A stretch of DNA of 64,000 nt, taken from contig NC_088359.1 in the NCBI RefSeq assembly GCF_036884655.1, forward strand, positions 18,542,501 through 18,606,500, read 5' to 3'. Positions 47,179 to 58,017 of this stretch are shown here, one piece after another; positions within the stretch are counted from its first letter, which is position 1, and each line of letters begins with the position of its first letter. The translations under genes and the position numbers were made by a program. The notes below the pieces were generated by a model. That model made no database searches, had not been told where the DNA came from, and saw only the letters and a list, made by a program, of their open reading frames with translations. Origin of the DNA: Musa acuminata AAA Group (Eukaryota > Streptophyta > Magnoliopsida > Zingiberales > Musaceae).

Positions 47179-48294
47179 ATGGCTCCTAAGAGATCAAAAG
47201 GGAAAAGGATTGAAGGAGATTCATATAACCACGATCTTTTTAGATCCAAAGAAGAAGCCCTTAGGTTTCCAAAATTTGAAACAAGATATATCCATAAGGG
47301 TAAACATGTTGATCTCGATGAACTAGGAGACTTAGAACCCATTAGGTGGTTTGCTCATCTAGAGGCCCTACCTCTCCTACAAATAGATGAACCAATTTAT
47401 CCTAGGATAGTTAGGCTCTTTTATGCAAACCTATGGGTAGATAACGATAGCCTAAGTACTTACCTTTTAGGAACACAAATTAGGATTTTTGATCATACTA
47501 TTTGTGAACTAATTGGAATCACTGAAAAAGATAGGAGCTGCTATTTTAGAGGTAAATGAGATGTTAATATAATAGGAGCAACTTACACCGAAGCTGTCGA
47601 AACCATTTTTGCAAACTCGGACCTCGGAATAATACCCAAGAGTTGCAAACACTTACTACCTTTTAACGCTAAGATTCTTCATCATATCATAACAAGCATA
47701 CTATTCCCTAAGCAATATCATCTTGATGAAATGAGTCTAATAGAGATAAGCACGATGTATTGGATTATGACTGGTCAACATAACTGTTTTGGATATTCAA
47801 TACGGCAACACATGCAGGATATTACAACTAAAGATACTATGTTGCCATATGGGGGGTTAATCACTAGATTTCTTCATGCCTATGACATTTGCATCCCACC
47901 CGATGAAGAAACAATTCAAAGTGATAGATATAACATCATCAATAAAAATCTACTATAGAGACTTAGGTGCACATTTAACAATGGAATATGGGTAAGGCAA
48001 CCTAGGAGGACTGATCCTATTCCTCCACCAGTAGAACAACCAGAAACACCAATTTTCAGGGGAAATGAATCTCCTCCTCCTAGTCCCTTGGGTGCAACAC
48101 CTTCAGCTCCTGTTTCATCCTCTGAAGGACTTATTATGGCAGAACTGTCTCAGATCAAATTCCAACAAGACCAACTCAAATCGCAGCAAGAACAAATTCA
48201 ACTCCAGCAAATTGAAATTTTGAAGGAACTACGACAACTAAATAAAAAAATAGATGTTATGTATCAGCACTATACATTACCTCCTAAGGATTGA
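47179..48294 (+). pseudogene. Element D extra ORF after pol (plant-transposon-type protein), two stops
   Basis: One frame of 371 codons from MAPKRSKGKR to LPPKD, broken by TGA at 47557-47559 and TAG at 47956-47958. The N-terminal part (FYANLWVDNDSLSTYLLGTQI and following) resembles the 'putative plant transposon protein' domain found in many plant retroelements; I judge this from memory of the family. The middle is helical and the C-terminus is Pro-rich, then a Gln-rich coiled coil (about 315-355). I see no signal peptide or membrane helix, so it is not an obvious envelope although it sits in that place. Elements A, E, F and G lack it. Confidence 0.7.
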
Positions 48295-48970
48295 TGTATC
48301 TTTTTATTTTGTTCTGTTTACTCTTAATATCAAGTTCGAAGCTGGTCATCTTTTGAACGAAAACTGAACCTTCTTTTTACATGTAATTTTAAAATTCTGG
48401 ATATATGCTTATGGATGAATGTTGAATTTTCCTTTGTGATGAACTCTGAGTAAATATTTTAGCATACTTAATTTTGGATGATAAAATTTTTGTATGATCA
48501 ATGTTATAATCATAAATTATGTGCTTCAAGTCTCATTCCCTTTTTGTTGACGACAAAGGGGGAGAAAAGTGATGACTTGTACCATTTTGATAGCATGACT
48601 TAGATGAATTGCAAAAGCTTGTATGAATGTCTTATATGCCTTGCAAAATGCCTTGCAAAATCCTTGAGAATATCACAAGATTGATTGATCATATTGAAAG
48701 CATGCCTTACATCTATATTATAAAATTCATGTTGAAAATCTTTATCTCCTGTCGTAGTAAAAATCGTCCCATATCATTTGACTTATGATTTTCATCGAAG
48801 TTTCATATTTACTATTGCTTAATGAGAATAACGATAAGTTCTACGGTTAGAACTTATTGGTTTATGCTTGAATTCAATGGATGAAATTCAAGTGTTTTCA
48901 TCTTCTCATAATATGGCATATAGACAGGGGGAGTTATGTTTAACTCCGTCATCAATTGATTGTCATCATC
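48295..48970 (+). other. Element D 3' noncoding region with PPT-like sites
   Basis: No gene. AAAGGGGGAGA at 48555-48565 in a TTGTTGACGAC context, and AGGGGGAG at 48926-48933 next to a decayed form of the hairpin (ATATGGCATAT). Both mirror the E/F/G layout. Confidence 0.7.
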
Positions 48971-48984
48971 AAAAAGGGGGAGAT
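48971..48984 (+). other. Polypurine tract of element D
   Basis: AAAAAGGGGGAGAT directly before the 3' LTR. Confidence 0.88.
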
Positions 48985-50231
48985 TGTTGAATCTCAGATT
49001 TTGATGATAAAATCAATTGATGGGTTAATTGATCTAATCCATATTATTGAGTTAAGTGTGCAGGATTAACTACGATAACCAGAAAATACAAAGCAAGAAT
49101 ACCAGAGTCAAGTTCGATGGACGTTTAAGAGTCCGAAGAATCGTCGGAGATGCTGCCGGAACCAACCGAGAAGAAATCGGGAACCTGTCGGAATTTTCGG
49201 AAGTTCGCCGAAGAGATCGTCGGAGGTTCACGGAGATCACCGAGAAGGCTCGGCTACTCATTAAAGTCATCACAAGATCGGGAGCTTGCTGGGAGTCCGT
49301 CGGAAGAAGTTCGTCGGAAAGCTCGCCGGAACAAGACTCGATGTTCGCGGTTGAAAACTTGCTTAGGATGTTTTTTTTATTATGTAGTTCACTTGTAATT
49401 AGGATTAGGATTAAGAGATAATCCTATATCCTAGTTAGGGGCCAACTGGGCCCAAAATTAGACTTGGTTTGGGCTAAATTTGAAGTCCAACCAATGAACC
49501 GAAGGGTCTGGCGGTGGCACCGCCAGACTGGGCGGTTGCACCGCCTAGCACTCGAGAGCTGGACGGTGGCACCGTTTGGCTGGGCGGTGGCACCGCCAGT
49601 CCACAGTCAGTGTCAGAAACTGACAGGCGGTGGCACCGCCAGCATCGGGAACCAAAGAGAATTTAAAATTTGGAGCCCAAATTTGAATCCTCTTGAGGCC
49701 TATAAATACCCCTCAAAGCTCAGCTGAGATTACAACTTTTTGAGAAGCAATTAATTGAGAGAAAGGTCTTAGAAAAGTCTTTGCTAGTTTTGTTTTCAAT
49801 TTGCTAGTGTTCACCTCCTTCTTTCTTGTTGAAAATCTGTAAGAGAGTGAACCGCTTGTAAAAAGTTGTAAGAGGGTTATTTACCCTTCTCCTTTAAGAG
49901 ATTTGCTAGTGGAAGGTGGGAGCCTCATCGAAGAGGGGCCTCGCAAGTGGATGTAGGTCATTTGACCGAACCACTATAAAATCGGCGTGATCTCTGGTTT
50001 GCATTTACTTATTGTCATTTATATTACTGCAAACCATTTGTACTTTAATGCTCTACTTCTTTATCTCCGTCTTACTTATCCCTTCAAGTTAGAACGCAAT
50101 CGAAATGGTTTCAAACGAAAACGTTGCTTTTATCGTACGAAGTTTCCGAAAGTGTTTAAATCGTCAAAAGTTTATCGTTCTTTACCGCTGCACTAATTCA
50201 CCCCCCTCTTAGTGCCGCTCCGATCCTGAAA
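48985..50231 (+). repeat. 3' LTR of element D
   Basis: 1247 bp. It starts TGTTGAATCTCA and ends CCTGAAA, a two-base change of the usual CCTAACA. One more palindrome unit than the 5' copy (49510-49545). TATA box 49701-49708. Its intact C-run and CTCTTAGTGCCGCTCCG end shows what the 5' LTR has lost. Confidence 0.92.
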
Positions 50232-50234
50232 CTT

Positions 50235-52244
50235 ATGATTGAACCAGTAGAAGAAGAGGTCATTGAACATCTAGAAGAGAGCCTTGAACATGAAGAAGAA
50301 GATATGGAAGAAGAGCCACAACTGACCGACATTACGGTACACGCACTAGCCGGCTACTCAAATCCGCAAACGATGAAAGTTGGAGGCCTTCTCAAACAAC
50401 AGCCGATCACTGTTCTCATTGACACAGGTAGCACTAATAACTTCCTGAATAGTAAGGTTGCTGCTCGGATGACACTGCATATTGAAGGTTGCAGCAAGTT
50501 CGATGTAAAGGTTGCCGACGGCCGAATCCTAAAGTACGACCAAAGATGCTCGCAGGTGAAACTATTACTGCAAGACCAAGAAATTATCACCGATTTCTTC
50601 CTCCTACCAATTGATGACTATGAGGCAGTGCTTGGTATAGAATGGCTGACTACACTAGGTGATGTCTCTTGGAACTTTTCTAAATTAATTATGAAATTCT
50701 ACTGTAAGGGCAAACAGATCATCCTACGCGGGAAGCGCGGAAGCAACGTTACCACTGTTTCGACCCAACAAATGGAGAAAGTTTTGCACAAGGTAAATGG
50801 TGGCTTTTTAATGCATCTCCAGCCACAACCAGAAGAGAAGAAAATAGAAATTGAAGATCAAAATCTTCCCCAATTGCTTACTGAATTTGCCGACATATTT
50901 GCTGAACCGCACGGTCTTCCTCCTTCTCGGCAACATGACCATCGAATTCCAATCCTTCCGGGCAAGCCACCAGTGAACACTCGACCGTACCGATATCCTC
51001 ACCTCCAGAAAGATGAAATTGAAAAGATCGTAAAGGAGATGCTTGAAACAGGGGTGATTCGGCCAAGTTGCAGCCCCTATTCCTCACCGGTGCTACTTGT
51101 ACGCAAGAAGGACGGAACATGGCGGATGTGCATCGACTACCGAGCTTTAAATGACATCACTGTCAAGGACAAGTACCCAATACCAGTGGTGGATGAACTT
51201 CTTGATGAATTGAAAGGAGCTCGAGTCTTCACAAAGTTGGACCTCCGATCTGGTTACCACCAAATTTTGGTATGTGACGATGACATTCCAAAAACTAAAT
51301 TTCGCACACATGATGGCCATTATGAATTCTTAGTAATGCCTTTTGGTCTCACTAATGCTCCTTCAACCTTTCAAAGTCTCATGAATGATATATTTCAGAG
51401 CTTTCTTCGTAAATTTGTGTTGGTATTTTTCGATGATATTCTCGTTTACAGCCCTTCTCTTGAGACTCACTTTCAGCATTTACGGATTGTTTTGACGATC
51501 CTTCGGGAGAATACTCTTTTTGTTAAGCAACCAAAGTGCAGCTTTCTCCAGCAAAAAGTAGAGTACCTTGGGCATATAATATCAAAAGGAGTGGCGGTAG
51601 ACCCAACAAAAATTGAGGCAATGCAAGGCTGGCCAAAACCTACAAACGTGAAATTACTGCGGGGGTTCCTTGGACTAACGGGCTACTACCGAAAATTTGT
51701 TAAGGACTATGGGAAGATCAGTGCACCACTCACTTTTTTACTGAAAAAAGATGCTTTCCAATGGTCGGACAAAGCCTCTGCTGCCTTCGACAAACTTAAA
51801 GCAGCCATGACAATGACGCCGGTGCTTATGCTACCAGATTTCAATAGACCCTTCATCATTGAGGCCGACGCATCTAGAGACGGAATTGGAGCCGTTCTCA
51901 TGCAAAATGGTCGACCACTCGCATACACTAGCAAGGCATTATCTCCCTCCCATCAAAACATGTCAGTATATTATAAGGAGATGCTTGCCATTGTACACGC
52001 AGTAACGAGGTGGAGACCCTACCTGATCGGTCGGCGATTTCAAATTAAAACTGACCATAAAAGCCTCAAGTACTTTTTGGAGCAAAAGATATCATCCCTT
52101 GAGCAGCAAAAATGGGTAACCAAACTTCTTTGATTTGATTATGAAATTATTTACAAAAGGGGAAAGAAAACGTTGTTGCAGATGCACTCTCATGGCTACC
52201 AGAAAAAGCTAAGGTTTCAGCCATCTCCCTTCCTACCACCGGTC
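50235..52244 (+). pseudogene. Element C pol: protease, reverse transcriptase, start of RNase H
   Basis: Open from 50235 to the TGA at 52131-52133 (632 codons), in frame with gag across the D insertion. Acidic linker (1-30), aspartic protease D63-T-G-S, reverse transcriptase with MCIDYRALN, LDLRSGYHQI and F398-F-D400-D401, then RNase H with EADAS near 552 and TDHKSLKYF. The TGA replaces the Gly of LGFDYE in copy K. About 30 bp later a lost base in AAAAGGGGAAAG shifts the frame. The region is cut at 52244 by element B; integrase would follow beyond the window. Confidence 0.9.
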
Positions 52245-54004
52245 TGTTGAATCTCGGATTTTGATGATGAAGTCAATTGTCATTTGTTATCTAATCTATA
52301 TGTTGAGATAAGTGTGCAGGATTAACTACGATGAAAGTAAGACATGTAGCAGGAGTTGCGCCAGAGTCAGGACAATGATCACGTTGGGAGTTCGAGAGTT
52401 CGGCGGAAGTTCGGACAGTCGTCGGAGGTTCTGCGGGAACAAATCCGAGAAGTCCATGAGCCTGCCAAAGAAGCTCGTCGAAACTCGTCAAGTGGATCGT
52501 CGCAAGTCCAGGAGTTTGTCGGAAGTCCACAGGAGCATCACCGAGGGTTCAACGGATGATCGACGGAAGTTCGCCGGAAGCTCGCCGGAAGAAGTGATTG
52601 ATGCACCGGAGCAAGTTGCAGTAAATGTCTTAGGGAATATCATAGTTAGCACAATGATTAAGTTGGAAATGGGAGGTGATCCCATTGACTTAATCTTCGG
52701 GCAATTGGGCCCCTGAAAAACCCAAATTGGGCCGAATGGATCAACCCATTCGGACCCTGATTTCTGCCAAGCAGTTGAACCGCCCAAGCCAGGAGGTGGC
52801 ACCGCCTCGGCTGAGTCTCCGAGGGAGACTGGGCGATGCAACCGCCCCAGCCAGGAGGTGGCACCGCCTGGGCTCAATCTCCGAGCGAGACTGGGCGATG
52901 CAACCTCCCTTGATAAGAGGTGGCACCGCCTGAGCTCGGTCTTCGAGCTCTGCCAGGAGGTGCAACCGCCTCAGTCAGGCGGTGGCACCGCCTGAGCTCG
53001 GTCTCCGAGCTCTGGCAGGAGGTGCAACCGCCCCTGACAAGAGGTGGCACCGCCCATAGGCTCAGTCTTCGAGCTCTGCCAGGCGGTGCAACCGCTCCAG
53101 TCATGAGGTGCAACCGCCAGATCCCGGAATTCCGGGAATTGACAGTTTTGAGCTCCAAATTTGAACTGGGTTGGGGGCTATAAATACCCCACCCATTCAG
53201 AACTGATAGCAGACAACATACACCAAAATCTTGATCTTGTTCTGTGATTTTTAGAGCTCAAAATTGTTGTAAAGGCCAAAAGTCCTTCTCTCTCTTTTCT
53301 TCTAAGTTCTGAGCTTTAAAGAGAGGAGAGAAAATTCTGTAAGGGTTGTCTCCTAAGCCCGTCAAAAGGAGTGAAACTGTAAAAGGGTGGTTGGCCTTCG
53401 CCTATTGAAGGAAGGCCTCTAGTTGACGTCGATGACCTCGTCGGTGGAGGAAGCCAAAAGTGGAGTAGGTCAAGATTGACCGAACCACTCTAAATCTCGG
53501 TTTGCATTTACTTTGAGCATCTTATCTTTACTACAAACCTCCTCAATAGCTTACTGCCTTCTATGTTTTTACGAACGTGTTTCAAAGTTCAGTGCTTTTC
53601 GAATCGGCGTTTAGACGCAAATCAGTTTTATCGTATGAACATCATATTTCAGTTTGCGCTTACGTTCTGATTTCCATCATAACTGCAAACTGCCTTTATA
53701 TCTTTGCTTTAACTGCATCTCGCTTCATCTCAAGTTAAAGTGGTTTACGAATCGACTTTCATATGGAAATCGCTTTTATCGTACTAACGTCGTGTTTCAG
53801 TTTGCGCTTATATTCTGATTTTCATCGTAACTGCAAACTACCTTCATAGATTGACTTTAACGTCATCTCGCTTGATCTTAAGTTAAAATAATCTTAGAAT
53901 CAGTTTTCACACCTAAATCATTTTTATCGTTCGAACGTTTTTTATCGTTGAAAGATTTCCGCTGCACTAATTCACCCCCCCTCTTAGTGATCTTGATCCT
54001 AACA
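52245..54004 (+). repeat. 5' LTR of element B
   Basis: 1760 bp, TGTTGAATCTCGG to CCTAACA. Palindrome modules 52765-53115, TATA box 53179-53186. It has only isolated TTTAGACG units (near 53610), not the array of A, although the gag is close to that of A. Confidence 0.93.
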
Positions 54005-54006
54005 AT

Positions 54007-54018
54007 TGGTATCAGAGC
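54007..54018 (+). other. Primer binding site of element B
   Basis: TGGTATCAGAGC, two bases after the LTR. Confidence 0.92.
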
Positions 54019-54054
54019 GGGGTTAACTCTCAAACGGATTAAAACCCAAGAGAG

Positions 54055-54361
54055 ATGACATACGCCGGAAACCAAGAGGGCCATTCTATTACACGTCCAC
54101 CCATGTTCAATGGGACGGACTACACCTATTGGAAGACCCGAATGAGGATCTGTCTTATTTCTATGGATTTTGAACTTTGGAATCTTATCGAAAATGGATT
54201 TTCGAAGTCTTCTCTTCCAATGATCGATTGGAATGAATTGGAGAAGATTTCGCTCTTAATGCAAAGGCTATGAATGCCTTATTTTGTGCGCTTGATAAAA
54301 ACGAGTTCAACCGTGTTTCGGTTTGTGAAACCGCATTTGATATTTGGCAGACACTAGAAGT
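54055..54361 (+). pseudogene. Element B gag, N-terminal piece, frameshifted and interrupted by A
   Basis: The ATG at 54055 opens a gag very close to that of A (TYAGNQEGHSITRPPMFNG). A four-base deletion near 54246 (GAGAAGATTTCG against GAGAAGAAGGCTTTCG in A) shifts the frame after about 65 residues. The capsid core continues in the other frame up to the insertion point, and THEGTSR follows at 63975-64000 after A. Confidence 0.88.
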
Positions 54362-54989
54362 TGTTGAATCTCGGATTTTGATGATGAAGTCAATTGTCAT
54401 TTGCTGTCTAATCTATGTGTTGAGATAAGTGTGCAGGATTAACTATGATGAAAGTTAGACAAGCAGCAGGAGTTGCGCCGGAGTCAAGTTCATGATCACG
54501 TTGGGAGTTCGAGAGTTCGACGGAAGTTCGGACGGTCGTCGGAGGTTCTGCGAGAACAGATCCGAGAAGTCCAGAAGCTTGCCAAGCGAAGCTCGTCGGA
54601 ACTTGTCAAGTGGATCGTCGCAAAGTCCAGGAGTTTGCCGGAAGTCCGCAGGAGCATCACCGAGGGTTCATCGGATGATCGACGGAAGTTCGCCGGAAAC
54701 TCGCCGGAAGAAGCGATTGACGCACCGAAGCAAAGCTGCAGAAATTGTCTTAGATCTAATCGTAGTTAGCACGTTGATTAAGTTGGAAAATGGGAGGTGA
54801 TCCCATTAGCTTAATCTTGGGGCAATTGGGCCCCTGAAAGACTGAAATTGGGCCGAATGGAGCTAACCATTCGGACCCTGATTGCACCAGGAGGTGCAAC
54901 CGCCTAGGCCAGGAGGTGGCACCGCCTGGGCTAAGCCTCCCAACGAGACTAGGCGGTGCAACCTCCCCAGCCGGGAGGTGGCACCGCCT

Positions 54990-55113
54990 GAGCTCAGTCT
55001 TCGAGCAAGACTGGGCGGTGCAACCTCCCTGACAGAGAGGTGGCACCGCCTGAGCTCAGTCTTCGAGCAAGACTGGGCGGTGCAACCTCCCTGACAGAGA
55101 GGTGGCACCGCCT
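54990..55113 (+). repeat. 62-bp tandem repeat in the upstream (U3) part of the LTR, two units
   Basis: Each unit begins GAGCTCAGTCTTCGAGCAAG and contains GGCGGTGCAACC and GGTGGCACCGCC, which can pair with each other. The 3' LTR of the same element has three units (62499-62684). Confidence 0.85.
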
Positions 55114-55854
55114 GAGCTCGGTCTTCGAGCTCTGCCAGGCGGTGCAACCTCTCCAGTCAAGAGGTGCAACCGCCTGATCCCGGAATTCCGGGATTTGATC
55201 GTTTTGAGCTCCAAATTTGAATTGGATTGGGGCCTATAAATACCCCACCCATTCAGCACTGAAAAGATACAGACCTACACCGAAATCTTGATCTTTTCTG
55301 TGATTCTAAGAGCTCAAAAGTGTTGTAAAGCCTTTAAGTCTCCTCCTTCGGTTCTTCAAGTTTTTGAGTTGTAAAGTGAGGAGAGAAAGGTCTGTAAAGG
55401 TTGTCTCCTGAGCCTGTCAAAAGGAGAGAAACTGTAAAAGGGCAGTTGGCCTTCGCCTATTGAAGGAAGGCCTCTAGTTGACGTCGGTGACCTCGTCGGT
55501 GGAGGAAGCCAAAAGTGGAGTAGGTCAAGACTGACCGAACCACTCTAAATCTCTGGTTTGCGTTTATTTTGAGCACTTTATCATTACTGCAAATCTCCTT
55601 CATAACTACTGCTCTCTGCGCTTTTACGAACAAATTCTAAGTGCTGTTCTTTCTGAATCTGCATTCAGACGTAAATCGGTGTTTTCATACATTACAGTTT
55701 ACATTTACGTTTACGTTTTAATTCTGCAAAACTGTCTTCTACGCCTTCACGAACAAGTTTACATCGCAGTTTACGTTTACTCCTTGATTCTGCAAAACTG
55801 TCTTCTGCGCTTTTACGAACGAGTTTCTAAAGTTCAGATCCCTTTGAAACTGCG

Positions 55855-56210
55855 TCTAGACGTAAAATTGCGTTTAGACGTAAAACTGCTCAAACTGTGT
55901 AAAGACGTTTTAGACGTAAACTGAGTTTAGACGTAAATCTACGTTTAGACATAAAACTGCGTTTAGACGTAAATCTACGTTTAGACGTAAAACTGCGTTT
56001 AGACGTAAATCTGAGTTTAGACGTAAATCTGCGTTTAGACGTAAAACTGCGTTTAGACGTAAATCTGCGTTTAGACGTAAAACTGCGTTTAGACGTAAAT
56101 CTCCGTTTAGACGTAAACTGCGCTTAGACGCAATCTGCGCTTAGACGCAAACTGTGTTTAGACGCAAACTGCGCTTAGACGCAATCTGTGCTTAGACGCA
56201 AACTGCACTT
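55855..56210 (+). repeat. TTTAGACGTAAA tandem array in the transcribed LTR part of A
   Basis: About twenty imperfect units of 17-19 bp, alternating TTTAGACGTAAATCTGCG and TTTAGACGTAAAACTGCG, turning into CTTAGACGCAAACTGCG at the right. It lies downstream of the TATA box, so it would be in the transcript. The 3' LTR has the same array at about 63485-63845 with small order differences. Confidence 0.85.
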
Positions 56211-56348
56211 AGATACAAACTGAGAATTAGCTTTTGCATCATAATAGTTTTTATTGAACGAACGCAGCTTTTGGTTTTAATCGCTGTAAGATTTCCGCTG
56301 CACTAATTCACCCCCCCCCCCCCTCTTAGTGCTCTCGATCCTAACAAT

Positions 56349-56360
56349 TGGTATCAGAGC
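56349..56360 (+). other. Primer binding site of element A
   Basis: TGGTATCAGAGC, two bases after the 5' LTR. Confidence 0.93.
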
Positions 56361-56397
56361 AAGGTTAACTCTCTAACGGATTAAAACCCAAAGAGAA

Positions 56398-57981
56398 ATG
56401 GCATACGCCGGAAACCAAGAGGGGCATTCTATTACGTGTCCACCCATGTTCAGTGGGACGGACTACACCTACTGGAAGACCCAAATGAGAATCTTTCTTA
56501 TTTCTATGGATTTTGAATTGTGGAATCTTGTCGAAAACGGATTTTCGAAGTCTTCTCTTCCAATGATCGATTGGAATGATTTGGAGAAGAAGGCTTTCGC
56601 TCTTAATGCAAAGGCTATGAATGCCTTATTTTGTGCACTTGATAAAAACGAGTTTAACCGTGTTTCAACTTGTGAAACTGCATTTGATATTTGGCACACA
56701 CTCGAAGTGACCCATGAGGGCACAAGTAGAGTAAAAGAGTCAAAAATCAATTTGTTGTTACATTCTTTTGAACTTTTCTGCATGAAACCGAGTGAAACCA
56801 TTGGCGACATGTTTACCCGTTTCACGGATGTCGTCAACGGTCTAAAAGGACTCGGAAAGAGCTTTTCGGATTTTGAGCTTGTTAACAAGATACTAAGATC
56901 CCTTCCTAAGAGTTGGGATCCTAAAGTCACTGCTATTCAAGAGGCAAAAGATCTACGAAATTTCCCTCTTGAAGAACTAATCGGGTCATTAATGACCTAC
57001 GAAATGACTTGTAAAGCTCATGAAGAGCAAGAAGACATCCTTCCAAAGAACAGGAAGGATATGACACTCAAAACTTCTGAATGCCACTTGAGAGAAAACT
57101 CAAGTGATGAGGACTGTGATGATGACTTGGCACTTCTAACAAGAAAGTTTAAAAAGTTCTTTAAAAGAAACAAGTTTAAGAATGATGCAAAAAATAAACT
57201 TGAACCCAAGAAGGACCAAGTAATATGCTATGAATGCAAAAAGCCGGGACACTACAAGAGTGATTGTCCCCAAGTCAAGAAGAGAACATCTAAGAAAAAG
57301 GCGCTTCAAGCAACATGGGATGACTCAAGCGCATCCGAAGAAGAGGAGTCCAACACCGAGCAAGTTGCTCATTACGCCTTAATGGCCATCGAAGATGAGG
57401 TAACAAATTCAATAGATGCAGATTTATCATTCGATGAATTATTAAATGCTTTCCATGAATTGTTTGATGAATGCAAAAATATCAGTAGAAAATACAAATT
57501 GCTGAAAAAGGTGCATGATAGTCTTACTTGTGAGTTTGACAAGTTAAAAGTTGAACATCATGATAGTTTACATTCATGTATCAAATGTCATGATTTAGAA
57601 ACTTTCCAAAAAGAAAACCTGCTACTCAAGGACACCTTGAAGAAATTCGAGGTTGGTAGCAAGTCATTGAACATGATCCTTGCAAACAAGGGTCACGTTC
57701 CAAAAAGAAGTGGAATTGGATTTGTGAGAAGTCCTCACCTAAATCCAACCACTTTTATAAAAGGCTCCATCTTACATGTTCAACACCAAGCAAAATGCAA
57801 CTTTTGTTGCAAAATTGGACACAAGACACATTGTTGTCCATTCAAGAAAATAAGTCCAAACAAATTGATTTGGGTTCCTAAAGGAACCATGAAAAATTCT
57901 ATGCAACATGATAAGAAATGTAGATCTATTTGTGAGGCACCCAAAAGCAAATGGGTACCTAAACATCATCCTTTCTTGTAG
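56398..57981 (+). CDS. Element A gag (capsid and nucleocapsid), intact
   Basis: 527 residues. Forms the cytoplasmic particle in which element RNA is reverse-transcribed. YWKTQMRIFLISM near 24-36 (Arg to Gln compared with the other copies), capsid core FNRVSTCETAFDIWHTLE near 85-102, CCHC zinc knuckle C277 to C290 (CYECKKPGHYKSDC), acidic SASEEEESN near 322-330, a long helical stretch 340-420 and a second CCHC knuckle from C467 (CNFCCKIGHKTHCC). The start lies 37 bp after the primer site. The TAG stop at 57979-57981 is followed in the same frame by pol. Confidence 0.95.
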   Translation: MAYAGNQEGHSITCPPMFSGTDYTYWKTQMRIFLISMDFELWNLVENGFSKSSLPMIDWNDLEKKAFALNAKAMNALFCALDKNEFNRVSTCETAFDIWHTLEVTHEGTSRVKESKINLLLHSFELFCMKPSETIGDMFTRFTDVVNGLKGLGKSFSDFELVNKILRSLPKSWDPKVTAIQEAKDLRNFPLEELIGSLMTYEMTCKAHEEQEDILPKNRKDMTLKTSECHLRENSSDEDCDDDLALLTRKFKKFFKRNKFKNDAKNKLEPKKDQVICYECKKPGHYKSDCPQVKKRTSKKKALQATWDDSSASEEEESNTEQVAHYALMAIEDEVTNSIDADLSFDELLNAFHELFDECKNISRKYKLLKKVHDSLTCEFDKLKVEHHDSLHSCIKCHDLETFQKENLLLKDTLKKFEVGSKSLNMILANKGHVPKRSGIGFVRSPHLNPTTFIKGSILHVQHQAKCNFCCKIGHKTHCCPFKKISPNKLIWVPKGTMKNSMQHDKKCRSICEAPKSKWVPKHHPFL

Positions 57982-58017
57982 AAAACTAAACCATCGCAAG
58001 CTAGGAGCAAGAGATGA

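Larger units (their letters stand above)
40773..50231 (+). mobile_element. Element D: complete Sirevirus (SIRE/Maximus-type Ty1/copia) with an extra ORF after pol
   Basis: 9459 bp with perfect target duplication CTTAT (40768-40772 and 50232-50236). 5' LTR 40773 to about 41972 (damaged end), gag 42032-43615, pol 43624-46664, an LTR-like promoter block 46850-47178, an extra ORF 47179-48294, noncoding 3' region, polypurine tract 48971-48984 and 3' LTR 48985-50231. The first 135 bp of the two LTRs differ at about six sites, so D is clearly older than A. Confidence 0.94.
38891..52244 (+). mobile_element. Element C: Ty3/gypsy retrotransposon, split by D and by B, 3' part beyond the window
   Basis: Plus-strand sister of element K. 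Its own sequence is 38891-40772 and 50232-52244. D sits between with duplication CTTAT, and B starts at 52245 (preceded by CGGTC). Removing D rejoins gag and pol in one frame. 5' LTR 38891-39326, primer site 39329-39340, gag from 39838, protease and reverse transcriptase 50235-52000, RNase H to 52244. The rest would resume after B, beyond the window. Confidence 0.92.
54362..56346 (+). repeat. 5' LTR of element A
   Basis: 1985 bp. GGAAGTTCG block 54500-54720, palindrome modules 54890-55175 including two perfect 62-bp units (54990-55113), TATA box 55235-55242, shared GGCCTTCGCC module near 55450, TTTAGACGTAAA array 55855-56210 and a 13-base C run. Compared with the 3' LTR it lacks one 62-bp unit and about 77 bp near 55758. 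Confidence 0.95.

Noticed and set aside
47179..48294. Envelope gene in D
   Set aside because: Right position, but no signal peptide, membrane segment or other envelope feature seen; annotated only as an extra ORF.
54756..55147. Many Gly/Arg/Pro-rich open frames over the LTRs (also 12542-13097, 18933-19479, 21695-22153, 27607-28067, 52658-53183, 62265-62830)
   Set aside because: They are translations of the GC palindrome modules in several frames and on both strands; the same peptide words come from noncoding repeats.
55855..56210. CRISPR-like array
   Set aside because: Units follow each other without unique spacers, are imperfect, and lie in a plant LTR.
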